Shown: positions 1 through 8,146 of the stretch, in pieces | Numbering within the stretch: the stretch's first letter is position 1 | Layout of the letters: each line of letters starts with the position of its first letter | Origin: Candidatus Bathyarchaeota archaeon | GTDB taxonomy: Archaea > Thermoproteota > Bathyarchaeia > Bathyarchaeales > Bathycorpusculaceae | DNA length: 35,435 bases | NCBI GenBank assembly: GCA_026414485.1 | Contig: JAOAIX010000009.1 | Span: 51,055-86,489, forward strand | Reading direction: 5' to 3' | The notes under the pieces: generated by a model | The model's database searches: none | The model's input: only the letters and a program-made list of their open reading frames with translations | Told to the model about the DNA's origin: nothing | Position numbers and translations under genes: made by a program

Positions 1-2
1 CA

Positions 3-194
3 GCTAAAAAAGCTGGACTCACAATGGGCGACGTCATAATTGCTTTCAACAACAAAACAGTACTTGAATTCTTTGACCTCCCAAAGTTATTATCAGAAGA
101 TGTTGCGGGAAAACAAATAGCTCTCACTATCATTCGAGGGGAGAAGCTACTGCAGTTAACAATCAAACCTACAGTAAAGGAAGATGAAAAATGA
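3..194 (+). CDS. C-terminal PDZ domain of a truncated protein, probably an HtrA/DegP-like serine protease
   Basis: Only the last 63 residues are inside the window; the gene runs off the left edge and the frame is open from base 3 to a TGA at 192-194. The visible part starts with AKKAGLTMGDVIIAFNNKTV, the carboxylate-loop and strand pattern of a PDZ domain, followed by a helix around FFDLPKLLSE and a final strand ending ALTIIRGEKLLQLTIKP. This is how HtrA-type proteases and some PDZ metalloproteases end. In HtrA proteins the PDZ domain binds exposed C-termini and controls the protease. The protease domain itself is outside the window, so the enzyme class is inferred. The stop overlaps a possible ATG of a tiny downstream frame (ATGA). 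Confidence 0.7.
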   Translation, partial: AKKAGLTMGDVIIAFNNKTVLEFFDLPKLLSEDVAGKQIALTIIRGEKLLQLTIKPTVKEDEK

Positions 195-355
195 TGAATA
201 GACATAACGCCATAGCCGATTTAGAGCCACCTAAACCTTTGAGAAGACCAGAACCACTTAATCACTTTCCTTACCCAAATCCACGCATCAATGCGACTGC
301 TGCGATAAAACCGCTTTCCAGCATAACCTTTTTTGTTAAGGAAAACTGGAATTAG
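191..355 (+). CDS. Possible 54-aa proline-rich small protein
   Basis: An ATG at 191 overlaps the TGA of the PDZ gene (ATGA arrangement), and the frame runs 54 codons to a TAG at 353-355. A purine-rich AAGGAAGA lies about 8 bases upstream and could serve as a ribosome binding site. The predicted peptide has a proline-rich middle (LEPPKPLRRPEPL) and no motif I recognise. The translational coupling and the T-rich terminator directly after it favour a real gene; the short length and odd composition argue against. It could equally be 3' untranslated sequence of the PDZ gene. Confidence 0.3.
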   Translation: MMNRHNAIADLEPPKPLRRPEPLNHFPYPNPRINATAAIKPLSSITFFVKENWN

Positions 356-362
356 CTACGTC

Positions 363-390
363 ATCTATTTTTTTTAGTTTATTTTTTTAG
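363..390 (+). terminator. T-rich terminator between convergent genes
   Basis: Two runs of eight and seven T separated by AGTTTA are flanked by the short inverted repeat ATCTA / TAGAT. T-runs of this kind end transcription in archaea. It sits between the plus-strand PDZ transcript and the stop of the convergent methionine synthase gene at 396. Confidence 0.6.
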
Positions 391-395
391 ATGGT

Positions 396-1418
396 TCAAG
401 CGGACTTGATTGCTCTCACCGTTTTTTTCAATAAAAGCTGTGCTGCCTCTTGACTTGGCCAACTTCCAAGTCCACAATCTGGACCTGCAAAAGACATGCG
501 CTCTCCAAATTTTTCTTGGGCAAACCGAAATCGTTTTCTAATGATATCTTCGCTATCAACTAACTGATCCACAGTAGGTTTATCGATTCCTCTGTCACGA
601 AGCTCAGCTACGATGGCATCGATATCTGTCCGCGAAACTCCAACTCTCACATACTTGTCAGCATACTCAAACATTTTTTTCGATACACCTTCAATGTTTT
701 TTGGGGATGCTGCATACTCGAATGAAAGTACATCCAAATTTTTAATATCCAACAAATCGGGCAATCGCGCTGAAGAATGCAGATGGATCTGACGAGTTAC
801 ACCTTGAAAATCAAAAGCCCTGTTCAAAACCCTGTGTATAGTTTCCCTTTCAGCAGTTATGTTCAAGAACCCAAAGCTCGGTTCATCTAGTGAAACTACT
901 GCTGTTTTCACGTATTTTGTGTCAAGGACACTGTTTTTGGCAAAACGCCTGACTGTTTCAGCAAAACTGTCTAACACGTCAGCATAGGCAACGGTGCCAA
1001 CTTCTTTGAGGTACTGCTCCATAGGGCCAAACAGCGATACGCGTAATAAAATTTTTTTTCCATATTCCTCGCTTAGCTTTTTTGCTTCTTGCTCTATTAA
1101 GCGGATTTCAGGCAAAATAGCATCTTTCTCTTCAACAAGAAACGTCCCCCTCTCCATGGCTAGGTGAATAGCATCGCCCATTTGGTTGATTCCACTGTAC
1201 TGTTGGGGGTAGTTAACAACATCTAACCCCGTCATAAGCTTCTGTTTGAAAGCGCTAAGAGTTACTTCGCAGAAATTTTCTCTTACAAAATCAATCTCTT
1301 GAAAGTTTTGCCCCCTCAGTATAGCTTCCCGGGCACGTCTATATGCGACGTTAAATTTTTCTCTCTCAACAAAAGGTGGCAATGGAAAACTACCTATATC
1401 ATCAACTAAAGGTTTCAT
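396..1418 (-). CDS. metE: Core-type cobalamin-independent methionine synthase (MetE/Mes family)
   Basis: This is a single-barrel methionine synthase of 340 residues, corresponding to the C-terminal catalytic half of bacterial MetE. The family transfers a methyl group to homocysteine through a zinc-bound thiolate; short archaeal forms use methylcobalamin or another corrinoid donor rather than methyl-folate polyglutamate. Family signatures are DEP at residues 179-181 and AGPDCGLGSWP at 311-321, where Cys315 matches the last zinc ligand. The strand that normally reads H-x-C reads IHLHSS (His212, His214), so one Cys ligand is replaced by His; Glu234 fits the Glu ligand. The ATG at 1418 has a TATA-like box 27 bases upstream, so the message may be leaderless. 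The SecB-like gene lies 38 bases upstream on the same strand. The methyl donor and true substrate are inferred. Confidence 0.85.
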   Translation of the reverse strand: MKPLVDDIGSFPLPPFVEREKFNVAYRRAREAILRGQNFQEIDFVRENFCEVTLSAFKQKLMTGLDVVNYPQQYSGINQMGDAIHLAMERGTFLVEEKDAILPEIRLIEQEAKKLSEEYGKKILLRVSLFGPMEQYLKEVGTVAYADVLDSFAETVRRFAKNSVLDTKYVKTAVVSLDEPSFGFLNITAERETIHRVLNRAFDFQGVTRQIHLHSSARLPDLLDIKNLDVLSFEYAASPKNIEGVSKKMFEYADKYVRVGVSRTDIDAIVAELRDRGIDKPTVDQLVDSEDIIRKRFRFAQEKFGERMSFAGPDCGLGSWPSQEAAQLLLKKTVRAIKSA

Positions 1419-1440
1419 GACTTTAGATAAACAGGATTTA

Positions 1441-1449
1441 ATTTAAAAA
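1441..1449 (-). promoter_or_regulatory. TATA-like box for the methionine synthase gene
   Basis: On the minus strand TTTTTAAAT is centred about 27 bases before the ATG at 1418. That is the normal TATA-to-start distance in archaea, so transcription would begin at or next to the ATG (leaderless). No SD sequence is visible in the 20 bases before the ATG, which agrees. Confidence 0.5.
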
Positions 1450-1456
1450 CAGTGTC

Positions 1457-2033
1457 CTATGCAGTAGCTGGCTTCTCAACCGAGGCGGATGCTACCGTTG
1501 TTGCAGCCGTAACAGATTTATTCTGCTCAGCCGTCGGCGTCACGGCAGGTTGGGTTGAGGTGTCGCCTTTTTCTGTAGTTTGTGGTGGAGGTGCTGCGAT
1601 TATGTGAATTTTCTCTGCCATGGGATGTAGAAGGTCAGGTGGAGGATAAGGTGTGTTTAATATTGAACTTAACATATAAATGGAGTTGAACACGTGCTGG
1701 TAGACGGTGAAAAGAATTTGTGGAATCTTTGTTTTTGGGTTCGCCTCAAGTTTTTTCTTGATGTCTGCAGATTTTCCGACTAATGTCACGTTACCAGTGG
1801 TGGAGTAACGGACTACATTAGGTTTCGTACTTATTAACAGGCTAAAATTGAGGTTTACTTCGTCAGTACTTTTCTTTTGCTCTTCAAGTTTGGCGTTTAC
1901 ATCAAAAAAGAGTTCCTCAGTTGGAAGAATTTGACCCGTTTTTTCAGCTTGAAGGCTATCTATTCGTATGGAAACGATGACGCCTGAAACTGAATACTTG
2001 GGGTTTATACTCGATTCCCTCTATTACTTCCAA
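1457..2033 (-). CDS. SecB-like chaperone-fold protein, frame interrupted at a CCCC run
   Basis: The intact open part (1457-1789, formally from a GTG) is too short: the same frame stays open upstream to 2021 without any usable start codon. A TTG at 2033 opens MEVIEGIEYKP in another frame, and the two join as one sensible protein of 191 residues if one C is removed from the run at 2000-2003. The joined protein resembles SecB: a strand-rich first half, then GNVTLVGKS, IPQILFTVYQHVFNSIYML and YPPPDLLHPM, matching the SecB signatures CPxxLFPYARxxI and FPPLxLxPV. The last 45 residues are a Pro/Thr/Ala/Glu-rich tail, probably disordered. SecB-fold proteins bind unfolded chains. Either the assembly carries a one-base error or the gene is damaged. 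It follows the next gene by 44 bases. Confidence 0.55.
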
Positions 2034-2077
2034 TTACATCATATTTACCTTTTGCGACTCTACGCTTGGTGTTGCTT

Positions 2078-2638
2078 TTAGGAGTTTATGTCGCTGAGGA
2101 TCGCAGGTACAGATAGTTCTGTAGCAAACTTGAACACGTCGTCAGAATTGTCTTTTGCTCGCAGCACTATTTTTTTAGGTATGTCCTCTTCGATGTAAAC
2201 AACATAACTAACAGTTTTGCCTAAACCCAACCGTTCCAATTGTTGAAGTGCAACCTTAAACTTTTCTAGTTCCTGAATTTTCTCATTAATTTTTTCTATA
2301 GCCTCAAACATAATTTCAACTTGACCTTGCTCAGTGGAGCACAGTAAGACGTTACCTGATTGAACCCATACTGAAGTTGCTGCGTTTCCTTTTTGATCTA
2401 CTTTTTTCCCTGTTCCCTTTGCTTCTGGTCCTTTTTTTGTCGGCGCCTTTAACGTCTTCTGTAGAGCTGCTGATTTTTGGAACCATTCGTCATTTTTATG
2501 TTCTTCTTCGCAACTTCGTAACAGTGAACCTAGCCATTGACTGTAGTCTTCAAATAAACCTTTATACTGTGTTAGTTGGTCTACCAAATATTCTGTCAAA
2601 TCCTTTAATGAAGCAAACGTACGAATTTCTGTACCCAC
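2078..2638 (-). CDS. Unrecognised 186-aa protein with central coiled coil
   Basis: I do not recognise this family. The GTG start at 2638 is well supported by GGAGGTGA five bases upstream and by a TATA-like box (AGTATAAAA) near 2685. Residues 1-60 are helical and rich in acidic and aromatic residues; residues 65-85 form a Lys/Gly/Pro-rich linker; residues 87-105 look like beta strands (TSVWVQSGNVLLCSTE); residues 108-135 are a strong amphipathic coiled coil; the end is strand-helix again. There is no signal peptide or membrane span. It lies on the same strand 44 bases upstream of the SecB-like gene and about 200 bases after the last chemoreceptor gene, so it could be a companion of either. No function is assigned. 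Confidence 0.7.
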   Translation of the reverse strand: MGTEIRTFASLKDLTEYLVDQLTQYKGLFEDYSQWLGSLLRSCEEEHKNDEWFQKSAALQKTLKAPTKKGPEAKGTGKKVDQKGNAATSVWVQSGNVLLCSTEQGQVEIMFEAIEKINEKIQELEKFKVALQQLERLGLGKTVSYVVYIEEDIPKKIVLRAKDNSDDVFKFATELSVPAILSDINS

Positions 2639-2837
2639 TAACTCACCTCCACCTTATAGATACCAATGTTTTTGCCCTTTTTTTATACTAGCAGTTTTAG
2701 ATACAATCTCTGTAGCTCCAAACTTAACGTGATATGAGTCCCTGTTTTTCGGTAATAGGCTTTGTATATCGTACCAGTTACAGACTATTTTGCACCAACT
2801 TCGGCTCAAATAAAAAGGGGTTTGATGAAGAAAGTAC

Positions 2838-4349
2838 TTAGCTTTCTTCTAGAGGAACCTCTAGGCCATGCTTCTGACAGAACTCAATTAAAAGCCTTTT
2901 TCGTTCTTCGACCATTTTCTCTAGACCCTGCGACATTTTTTCTGCTTTTTCTGCTACGCGTGTTGCTTCTGCCATTACTGTACTTGCTGATTGCCCCACA
3001 TTCTCTGCTTCTTTAATTATTACTTTAGTCGAATCCTCCACTGTAGCAGCTTCGTTTGAGACGTTAAGCGCAAGTTGTGCCATGCTTTCTGCTTCTCCAA
3101 CAACGGCTTGGGTTACTTTTGCGACGTTTTCTGCTGTTTCGGAGACGTCTTTTGCTATGCTTGCCATTTCTTCTGCGGATGCTGTTTGTTCTTCGACTGC
3201 GGAGGAGGCTTCTTCTGATGCTGAGGAGCTTTCCTCTGCGATGCTGGCGACTTCTTCTATTGATCTTACGACGATGTTGAGTGCGTCTAGTCCTTTTTCT
3301 ACGCCGTTTGTGAGTTTGCTGACTTTGTTTGTCATTTCTTCCATTATTTTTGCTATTGCTTCTGCTTCTTTTATTGCGCCTAAAACTACGTTTGCGCCTT
3401 CTGCTGCGCCTATTTGGGATTGCTGTGTGATGGTGGCGGTTTGGGCGCCGGCGTCTTTGATGCCTTTTACGAGGTTGATTGAGGAGCCTGCTGCTTGTTT
3501 GGATTGTCCTGCGAGTCCTTTAACTGCGTCTGCTACTACGGCGAAGCCTCTGCCTGCTTCTCCCGCTCTTGCTGCTTCGATGGCAGCGTTTAGGGCGAGC
3601 ATGTTTGTTTGTCCTGCGATGTCTGAGACTGTGTTGGCCATTTGTCCGACTTGTTCTACGGCGTTTACCATTGAGGTTACGGCTTGGGCGACTTTGGCTA
3701 TGTTGTTTTGTATGTTTTCAATTGCTACGAGTCCTTTTTGGCCTTTTTCGTTTGCTTCTTTTGATTTTCTGAGGGCTTCGTCGGTTACTGCGGAGGCTTG
3801 TCTTGCGATTTCGCCTGCTTCGTCCATGACTTTTTTGAGTTCTTCTGTGCTTCGTGCGGCGCTTTGTGATAGGTCTGCTAGTTTTTGTGCGCCTGTGCTG
3901 ACTTGCTGTGAGGCGGTGCTTACTTGTTGCATGCCTGTGGCCATTTGGTTTGATATGTTTGCTGCGTGTTTTCCCATCTCAACCACTTTTGTAGCTGATT
4001 TTGTAGCACCATCTGCACTCATAGCGACTTTATTTGCTACCTCTTCTACCTCTTTTGCGGCGGCAGTGACTTTATTTACTGCGTTCGCAGCACCAGTGGT
4101 TAATTCCGCTACTTTAGCGGCGGATTTTTCTACATTAAGGGCTAAATCAGCTGCTATAGCTGCACTTTGCAAAATTTTGTTAATTTGTTTGCTCATGGAG
4201 CCGCAGCCGTTTATCGTGTCTTTATGCATCGCTATTATTTCGTTTTTAAGTTCCATATTTTCATTAAGTAACCTTTTGTATTCTTTTTCGAGCTTCTCCA
4301 GTTGTTTCTCAAGTTCAGGAGGCTTTTTCTCCTTTAGTTCATCTGTCAT
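2838..4349 (-). CDS. Soluble methyl-accepting chemotaxis protein, copy 1
   Basis: This 503-residue chemoreceptor has no membrane span and no PAS, GAF, Cache or globin domain; it is almost entirely helical. Residues 1-45 are a charged leucine-heptad coiled coil. Residues 120-427 form the cytoplasmic signalling hairpin, with the tip at 246-266 ([21 protein letters not shown]), which in this family contacts CheA and CheW. The usual ADEV after the tip is ADAV (Ala275). Glu/Gln-Ala/Ser patches such as [11 protein letters not shown] (about 386-396) resemble CheR/CheB methylation sites. The C-terminus lacks a CheR-docking pentapeptide. The ATG at 4349 has GGAG upstream. Residues 120-427 are identical to copy 2 except Ile213. 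How it senses a signal is not visible; it may bind a partner protein or respond to an internal state. Confidence 0.93.
   Translation of the reverse strand: MTDELKEKKPPELEKQLEKLEKEYKRLLNENMELKNEIIAMHKDTINGCGSMSKQINKILQSAAIAADLALNVEKSAAKVAELTTGAANAVNKVTAAAKEVEEVANKVAMSADGATKSATKVVEMGKHAANISNQMATGMQQVSTASQQVSTGAQKLADLSQSAARSTEELKKVMDEAGEIARQASAVTDEALRKSKEANEKGQKGLVAIENIQNNIAKVAQAVTSMVNAVEQVGQMANTVSDIAGQTNMLALNAAIEAARAGEAGRGFAVVADAVKGLAGQSKQAAGSSINLVKGIKDAGAQTATITQQSQIGAAEGANVVLGAIKEAEAIAKIMEEMTNKVSKLTNGVEKGLDALNIVVRSIEEVASIAEESSSASEEASSAVEEQTASAEEMASIAKDVSETAENVAKVTQAVVGEAESMAQLALNVSNEAATVEDSTKVIIKEAENVGQSASTVMAEATRVAEKAEKMSQGLEKMVEERKRLLIEFCQKHGLEVPLEES
3069..3994. repeat. 926-bp direct duplication, copy 1 (chemoreceptor signalling hairpin)
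   Basis: This stretch matches 4853-5778 at a constant offset of 1784 bases with no insertion or deletion. By eye I find only three mismatches: two next to each other near 3586-3591 that leave the protein unchanged, and one near 3713 that changes Ile to Lys. The match stops abruptly at both ends, inside the two reading frames. Confidence 0.95.
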
Positions 4350-4386
4350 TGTTCCCTAGCTCCTATTTTGCTTCTCCAATTCTTCA

Positions 4387-4438
4387 TTTTTATTATAAGT
4401 AAATTATGAAAGGATCCTAATCAGTCCAGGTAAATATT
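4387..4438 (-). promoter_or_regulatory. Promoter of chemoreceptor copy 1
   Basis: Read on the minus strand there is AATATTTACC, a 20-base spacer, then CATAATTTACTTATAATAAAA containing the TATA-like box, about 46 bases before the ATG. The same two blocks with exactly the same 20-base spacer occur before copy 2, although the spacer sequences differ. The distal AATATTTACC block is a candidate regulator or initiation-factor site. The remainder of 4439-4645 is AT-rich and holds no gene that I can see. Confidence 0.65.
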
Positions 4439-4645
4439 AGAAATGTACATTCTGAATCTTCATGGAATGTTAGGCTATTCAATTTTTCTCACTTCACTTT
4501 TCCAAGTTGCCGGAGCCTCAAAATAGTCAAAATCAAGAGAACAGCAAAAAATCTGATTATGGGGAAATTATACTTGATCACTAAAATATTTTTGAACGTA
4601 AATCTACTCAAAAATTATAAAAAATGTGGATTGAAAAAGGTGTAA

Positions 4646-6133
4646 CTACGTTTCTTTGCTTTCAATTTCAGAGAGCAGCCGTTTGCGGTAATCGATAAGT
4701 TCTTGAAGTTCCACTTTCAACTTTTCTGTAACTCCTGCCATAGCAGTTACTTCTGAAACAACTGTACTCGTCGCATTTCCCACATTTTCTGCTTCATTCA
4801 ATATTCCATTAGCTGCTTCCTCAATCTTCTTTGCGTCATCAGCAACATTCCACGCAAGTTGTGCCATGCTTTCTGCTTCTCCAACAACGGCTTGGGTTAC
4901 TTTTGCGACGTTTTCTGCTGTTTCGGAGACGTCTTTTGCTATGCTTGCCATTTCTTCTGCGGATGCTGTTTGTTCTTCGACTGCGGAGGAGGCTTCTTCT
5001 GATGCTGAGGAGCTTTCCTCTGCGATGCTGGCGACTTCTTCTATTGATCTTACGACGATGTTGAGTGCGTCTAGTCCTTTTTCTACGCCGTTTGTGAGTT
5101 TGCTGACTTTGTTTGTCATTTCTTCCATTATTTTTGCTATTGCTTCTGCTTCTTTTATTGCGCCTAAAACTACGTTTGCGCCTTCTGCTGCGCCTATTTG
5201 GGATTGCTGTGTGATGGTGGCGGTTTGGGCGCCGGCGTCTTTGATGCCTTTTACGAGGTTGATTGAGGAGCCTGCTGCTTGTTTGGATTGTCCTGCGAGT
5301 CCTTTAACTGCGTCTGCTACTACGGCGAAGCCTCTGCCTGCTTCTCCCGCTCTTGCTGCTTCGATGGCTGCGTTGAGGGCGAGCATGTTTGTTTGTCCTG
5401 CGATGTCTGAGACTGTGTTGGCCATTTGTCCGACTTGTTCTACGGCGTTTACCATTGAGGTTACGGCTTGGGCGACTTTGGCTATGTTGTTTTGTTTGTT
5501 TTCAATTGCTACGAGTCCTTTTTGGCCTTTTTCGTTTGCTTCTTTTGATTTTCTGAGGGCTTCGTCGGTTACTGCGGAGGCTTGTCTTGCGATTTCGCCT
5601 GCTTCGTCCATGACTTTTTTGAGTTCTTCTGTGCTTCGTGCGGCGCTTTGTGATAGGTCTGCTAGTTTTTGTGCGCCTGTGCTGACTTGCTGTGAGGCGG
5701 TGCTTACTTGTTGCATGCCTGTGGCCATTTGGTTTGATATGTTTGCTGCGTGTTTTCCCATCTCAACCACTTTTGTAGTTGCTTTAGTTGCTTTTTCAGC
5801 GCTAGCTGCTACTTTATTGGCTGTTTCTTCCACATTTTTTGCTATAGCGCTGACTTTATTGACAATCTCTTCTGCGCCCATTGCAAGTTGTGCAACTTTT
5901 ACTGCTGATTGCTCTGCGTTGTAGGCGATTTCGGCAGCTTTAGCTGCGTTTTGTAGTGTTTCATCTGCTCGCTCCATAATTTTTTCTGCGCCTTCAATTG
6001 CTTCTCTTAATACATCAGCAATTTTTTTTCTTAGCTCTTTATTTTCAGCAACTAATCTTTTGTTCTCTTTTTCGAGCTTCTCCAATTGTCTTTCAATTTC
6101 TGGATCCTTTTTGTCTTTTAGCTCATCAGTCAT
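4646..6133 (-). CDS. Soluble methyl-accepting chemotaxis protein, copy 2
   Basis: This 495-residue paralogue of the neighbouring receptor has the same plan: an N-terminal charged coiled coil (1-45), a helical stretch, then the signalling hairpin, which is identical to copy 1 over residues 120-427 except Lys213. It also carries the ADAV variant after the tip. The N-terminal 119 residues and the C-terminal 68 residues differ clearly from copy 1 while keeping the same helical style, so these ends probably set what each receptor responds to. There is no membrane segment or signal peptide. The ATG at 6133 is preceded by GAGGTAACACCGC, giving an SD at a usable distance. It lies downstream of cheB and upstream of copy 1 but has its own promoter. 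Confidence 0.93.
   Translation of the reverse strand: MTDELKDKKDPEIERQLEKLEKENKRLVAENKELRKKIADVLREAIEGAEKIMERADETLQNAAKAAEIAYNAEQSAVKVAQLAMGAEEIVNKVSAIAKNVEETANKVAASAEKATKATTKVVEMGKHAANISNQMATGMQQVSTASQQVSTGAQKLADLSQSAARSTEELKKVMDEAGEIARQASAVTDEALRKSKEANEKGQKGLVAIENKQNNIAKVAQAVTSMVNAVEQVGQMANTVSDIAGQTNMLALNAAIEAARAGEAGRGFAVVADAVKGLAGQSKQAAGSSINLVKGIKDAGAQTATITQQSQIGAAEGANVVLGAIKEAEAIAKIMEEMTNKVSKLTNGVEKGLDALNIVVRSIEEVASIAEESSSASEEASSAVEEQTASAEEMASIAKDVSETAENVAKVTQAVVGEAESMAQLAWNVADDAKKIEEAANGILNEAENVGNATSTVVSEVTAMAGVTEKLKVELQELIDYRKRLLSEIESKET
4853..5778. repeat. 926-bp direct duplication, copy 2 (chemoreceptor signalling hairpin)
   Basis: Second copy of the block at 3069-3994, in the same orientation and the same reading frame. 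The near identity of synonymous positions points to recent duplication or gene conversion, while the gene ends flanking the block have diverged well beyond that. Confidence 0.95.
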
Positions 6134-6176
6134 GCGGTGTTACCTCTATAGTGCTTTGGCTTTTGCTTACTCTGTA

Positions 6177-6228
6177 TTTTATTTATAAGTAGATTATGAC
6201 CTATACATAATTAGTATTGGTAAATATT
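6177..6228 (-). promoter_or_regulatory. Promoter of chemoreceptor copy 2
   Basis: On the minus strand AATATTTACC is followed by a 20-base spacer and CATAATCTACTTATAAATAAA, with the TATA-like box about 53 bases before the ATG at 6133. Both blocks and the spacing match the promoter of copy 1, though the sequence between them does not. Confidence 0.65.
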
Positions 6229-6356
6229 CAGGATAACTATTCCAGCTGAATTTGTTTTTTGTTATTTTGTTCAAATATTTTCTCAAAAGCTAAATCAAAA
6301 AAAAGAATAGCCGGTTTAGAGTAATTTTCAATCTTCAGATTTTTATATGCTGATTA

Positions 6357-7376
6357 TTATTCTTCGCAGGCAGCTACAATCTCGGTTGGTATATGTTCCA
6401 AAGGAGCAATTACATCAACGCATCCAGTTTTTATAGCTATGTTAGGCATGCCAAAAACTACACAGCTCTCTTGATTTTGCGCTATTGTTGTTCCGCCTTT
6501 TTCTTTTATGGCTTTTATGCCCTTGGCACCATCGGAACCCATGCCTGTTAAAATGACCCCGACATTTTTAGAACCATAAACCTCTGCAGCTGATAACATC
6601 AGGACATCAGCTGCGGGGCGCACATAATTCACAGGTGGATCCTGATTTAAACTAATTCTTCCGTCTTTTGTTACCGTCATGTGAAAACCTCCTGGCGCCA
6701 CTAGTGCAAGTCCTTCTTGAACAAAATCACCTTCTTCTGCTTCTTTAACTTTGAACTTACAAATTTGATTTAAGCCTTCAGCAAAGAGTTTAGTTACACC
6801 TTTAGGCATATGTTGTACTAGTAAAATAGGTGGGATATTACTTGGAAGATGACTTAAAACATATGTTATTGCTGGGGGTCCTCCTGTTGAAGCTGCAAGC
6901 GTAATTATCTTTTCACTTCTGCTAATTGGTGATGTATCTTCTTGTACTTCTGCTTCATTTTGAGTTCGTACCAGGTTAGCAGAAGCAGCTGTTTTGACCT
7001 TTGTTAAAAGTTCGTCTTTGACAGAGTCCATGTTTAATGATATTTGCCCTTGAGGTTTCGGTACATAATCAACCGCGCCGAACTCTAGAGCCTTTAGTGT
7101 GAGTAGTGCTTCTCTTTGGGTTAACGCACTTATCATGACAACTGGGACAGGGTTAATTTCCATGATTTTCCTGACAGCTGTTAAGCCATTCATGCGTGGC
7201 ATTTCTATGTCTAACGTAACAACGTCTGGATGCAAATTAGGTATTTTTTGTAGTGCTTCTTCGCCGTTTCTTGCCGTGCCTATGACAGACATTTGTGGGT
7301 CTGATTCAAGTAAATCTGTTATGACTTTTTGCATAAGTAACGAGTCATCGACAACAAGAACTTTGATTTTATTCAT
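6357..7376 (-). CDS. cheB: CheB: receptor methylesterase/glutamine deamidase response regulator
   Basis: CheB removes methyl groups from chemoreceptor glutamates and can deamidate receptor glutamines once phosphorylated by CheA. Numbering from the ATG at 7376, the receiver domain (about 1-120) has the acidic pair Asp10/Asp11, phospho-acceptor Asp56 in LDIEMPRMNG, and Lys107 in VPKP. A linker of about 35 residues leads to the methylesterase domain, with the catalytic triad Ser163 (AASTGGP), His189 (VQHMP) and Asp282 (GMGSDGA). The length of 339 residues is normal. An in-frame GTG two codons earlier is possible; neither start has a strong SD. cheW lies 54 bases upstream on the same strand, so the two are probably cotranscribed. 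Confidence 0.96.
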   Translation of the reverse strand: MNKIKVLVVDDSLLMQKVITDLLESDPQMSVIGTARNGEEALQKIPNLHPDVVTLDIEMPRMNGLTAVRKIMEINPVPVVMISALTQREALLTLKALEFGAVDYVPKPQGQISLNMDSVKDELLTKVKTAASANLVRTQNEAEVQEDTSPISRSEKIITLAASTGGPPAITYVLSHLPSNIPPILLVQHMPKGVTKLFAEGLNQICKFKVKEAEEGDFVQEGLALVAPGGFHMTVTKDGRISLNQDPPVNYVRPAADVLMLSAAEVYGSKNVGVILTGMGSDGAKGIKAIKEKGGTTIAQNQESCVVFGMPNIAIKTGCVDVIAPLEHIPTEIVAACEE

Positions 7377-7430
7377 AGGCACAAGCTCAGCTTGTACATC
7401 TACTCAAAAAGATGGGCAGTTATTTTTTGG

Positions 7431-7967
7431 TTATTGTTCTTTTGTGAGATCTTCGTTTTCCTTTTGGGTTTGAATCTGAAAGCCTTTTGTTGTATCTTTT
7501 ACGTTTTGTATGTCGCCTTTTGAAACTACCTTCATGAGGTCAAGGAGAATTATCAGATCCTTATCGTGCTTTGCAACACCCAAAACTGCCTGTGAGCTGT
7601 CGTTGATGAGATTACTGTGATTTGACTCTATGTCATTTTTTGGTAGTGTCAAAACTTCCATGACTGAGTCAACCATTACGCCTATGGGATGTTTGTCTTG
7701 CACTATAACCATGATACCGTTGTCTTCGTTTCCCTTCTTTGGTTCCATGCCAAAACGTTTCCGTAGGTCGATCACAGGTATGACTTCGCCTCGGAGGTTG
7801 GTCACTCCTTTAACGTAGGGTGGAGCATAGGGTACAGGCGTTACTCCTTCAAAGTTTTTGACTTCTCGGACTTGGTGCACGTTAACTCCGTAGGAAACAT
7901 TGTCAAGTGAAAAAGTCAACATTTGTATTTCTTCTCGGGAAGTTTTCTGCTGATCGAAACTTGTCAT
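7431..7967 (-). CDS. cheW: CheW: chemotaxis coupling protein
   Basis: CheW links chemoreceptor tips to the CheA kinase in the cytoplasmic array. The protein is 178 residues. Its CheW domain covers about residues 12-150, with the landmarks NLRGEVIPVIDLRKRFG (70-86), GVMVDSVMEVL and LIILLDLMKV. The last 28 residues are a polar tail not normally part of the fold. The ATG at 7967 is preceded by GGGGTAATGTCCA, an acceptable SD, and by a TATA-like box around 8018. It heads a cheW-cheB unit and is separated from the 117-aa unknown gene by 179 bases that contain this promoter and no gene. Confidence 0.96.
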   Translation of the reverse strand: MTSFDQQKTSREEIQMLTFSLDNVSYGVNVHQVREVKNFEGVTPVPYAPPYVKGVTNLRGEVIPVIDLRKRFGMEPKKGNEDNGIMVIVQDKHPIGVMVDSVMEVLTLPKNDIESNHSNLINDSSQAVLGVAKHDKDLIILLDLMKVVSKGDIQNVKDTTKGFQIQTQKENEDLTKEQ

Positions 7968-8146
7968 TGGACATTACCCCATTTCTATTGTTAAATAGCG
8001 TATTCAAAAAACAGTTATAATATGCTTATGAAAAGATTGTACATACCTACAATTCTTATTTTGGATTCACCCTACCCTTGGATCTTTTGGTGTTATATTT
8101 CAACGGTCGTTAAAGTATGGTGAGCTTTGAAATACGTGAATAACTA

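Noticed and set aside
3082-4359. Plus-strand open frame of 425 codons opposite chemoreceptor copy 1
   Set aside because: It is a mirror of the Ala/Ser/Glu-rich receptor codons, rich in Ser, Ala, Phe and Leu without any motif. The minus strand encodes an unmistakable chemoreceptor with an SD and a promoter.
4866-5924. Plus-strand open frame of 352 codons opposite chemoreceptor copy 2
   Set aside because: Same mirror effect; it exists because the two receptor genes share the 926-bp block.
7377-7382. GTG start of cheB two codons before the ATG
   Set aside because: The ATG at 7376 is enough to begin the receiver domain and no SD favours the GTG; the difference is trivial.
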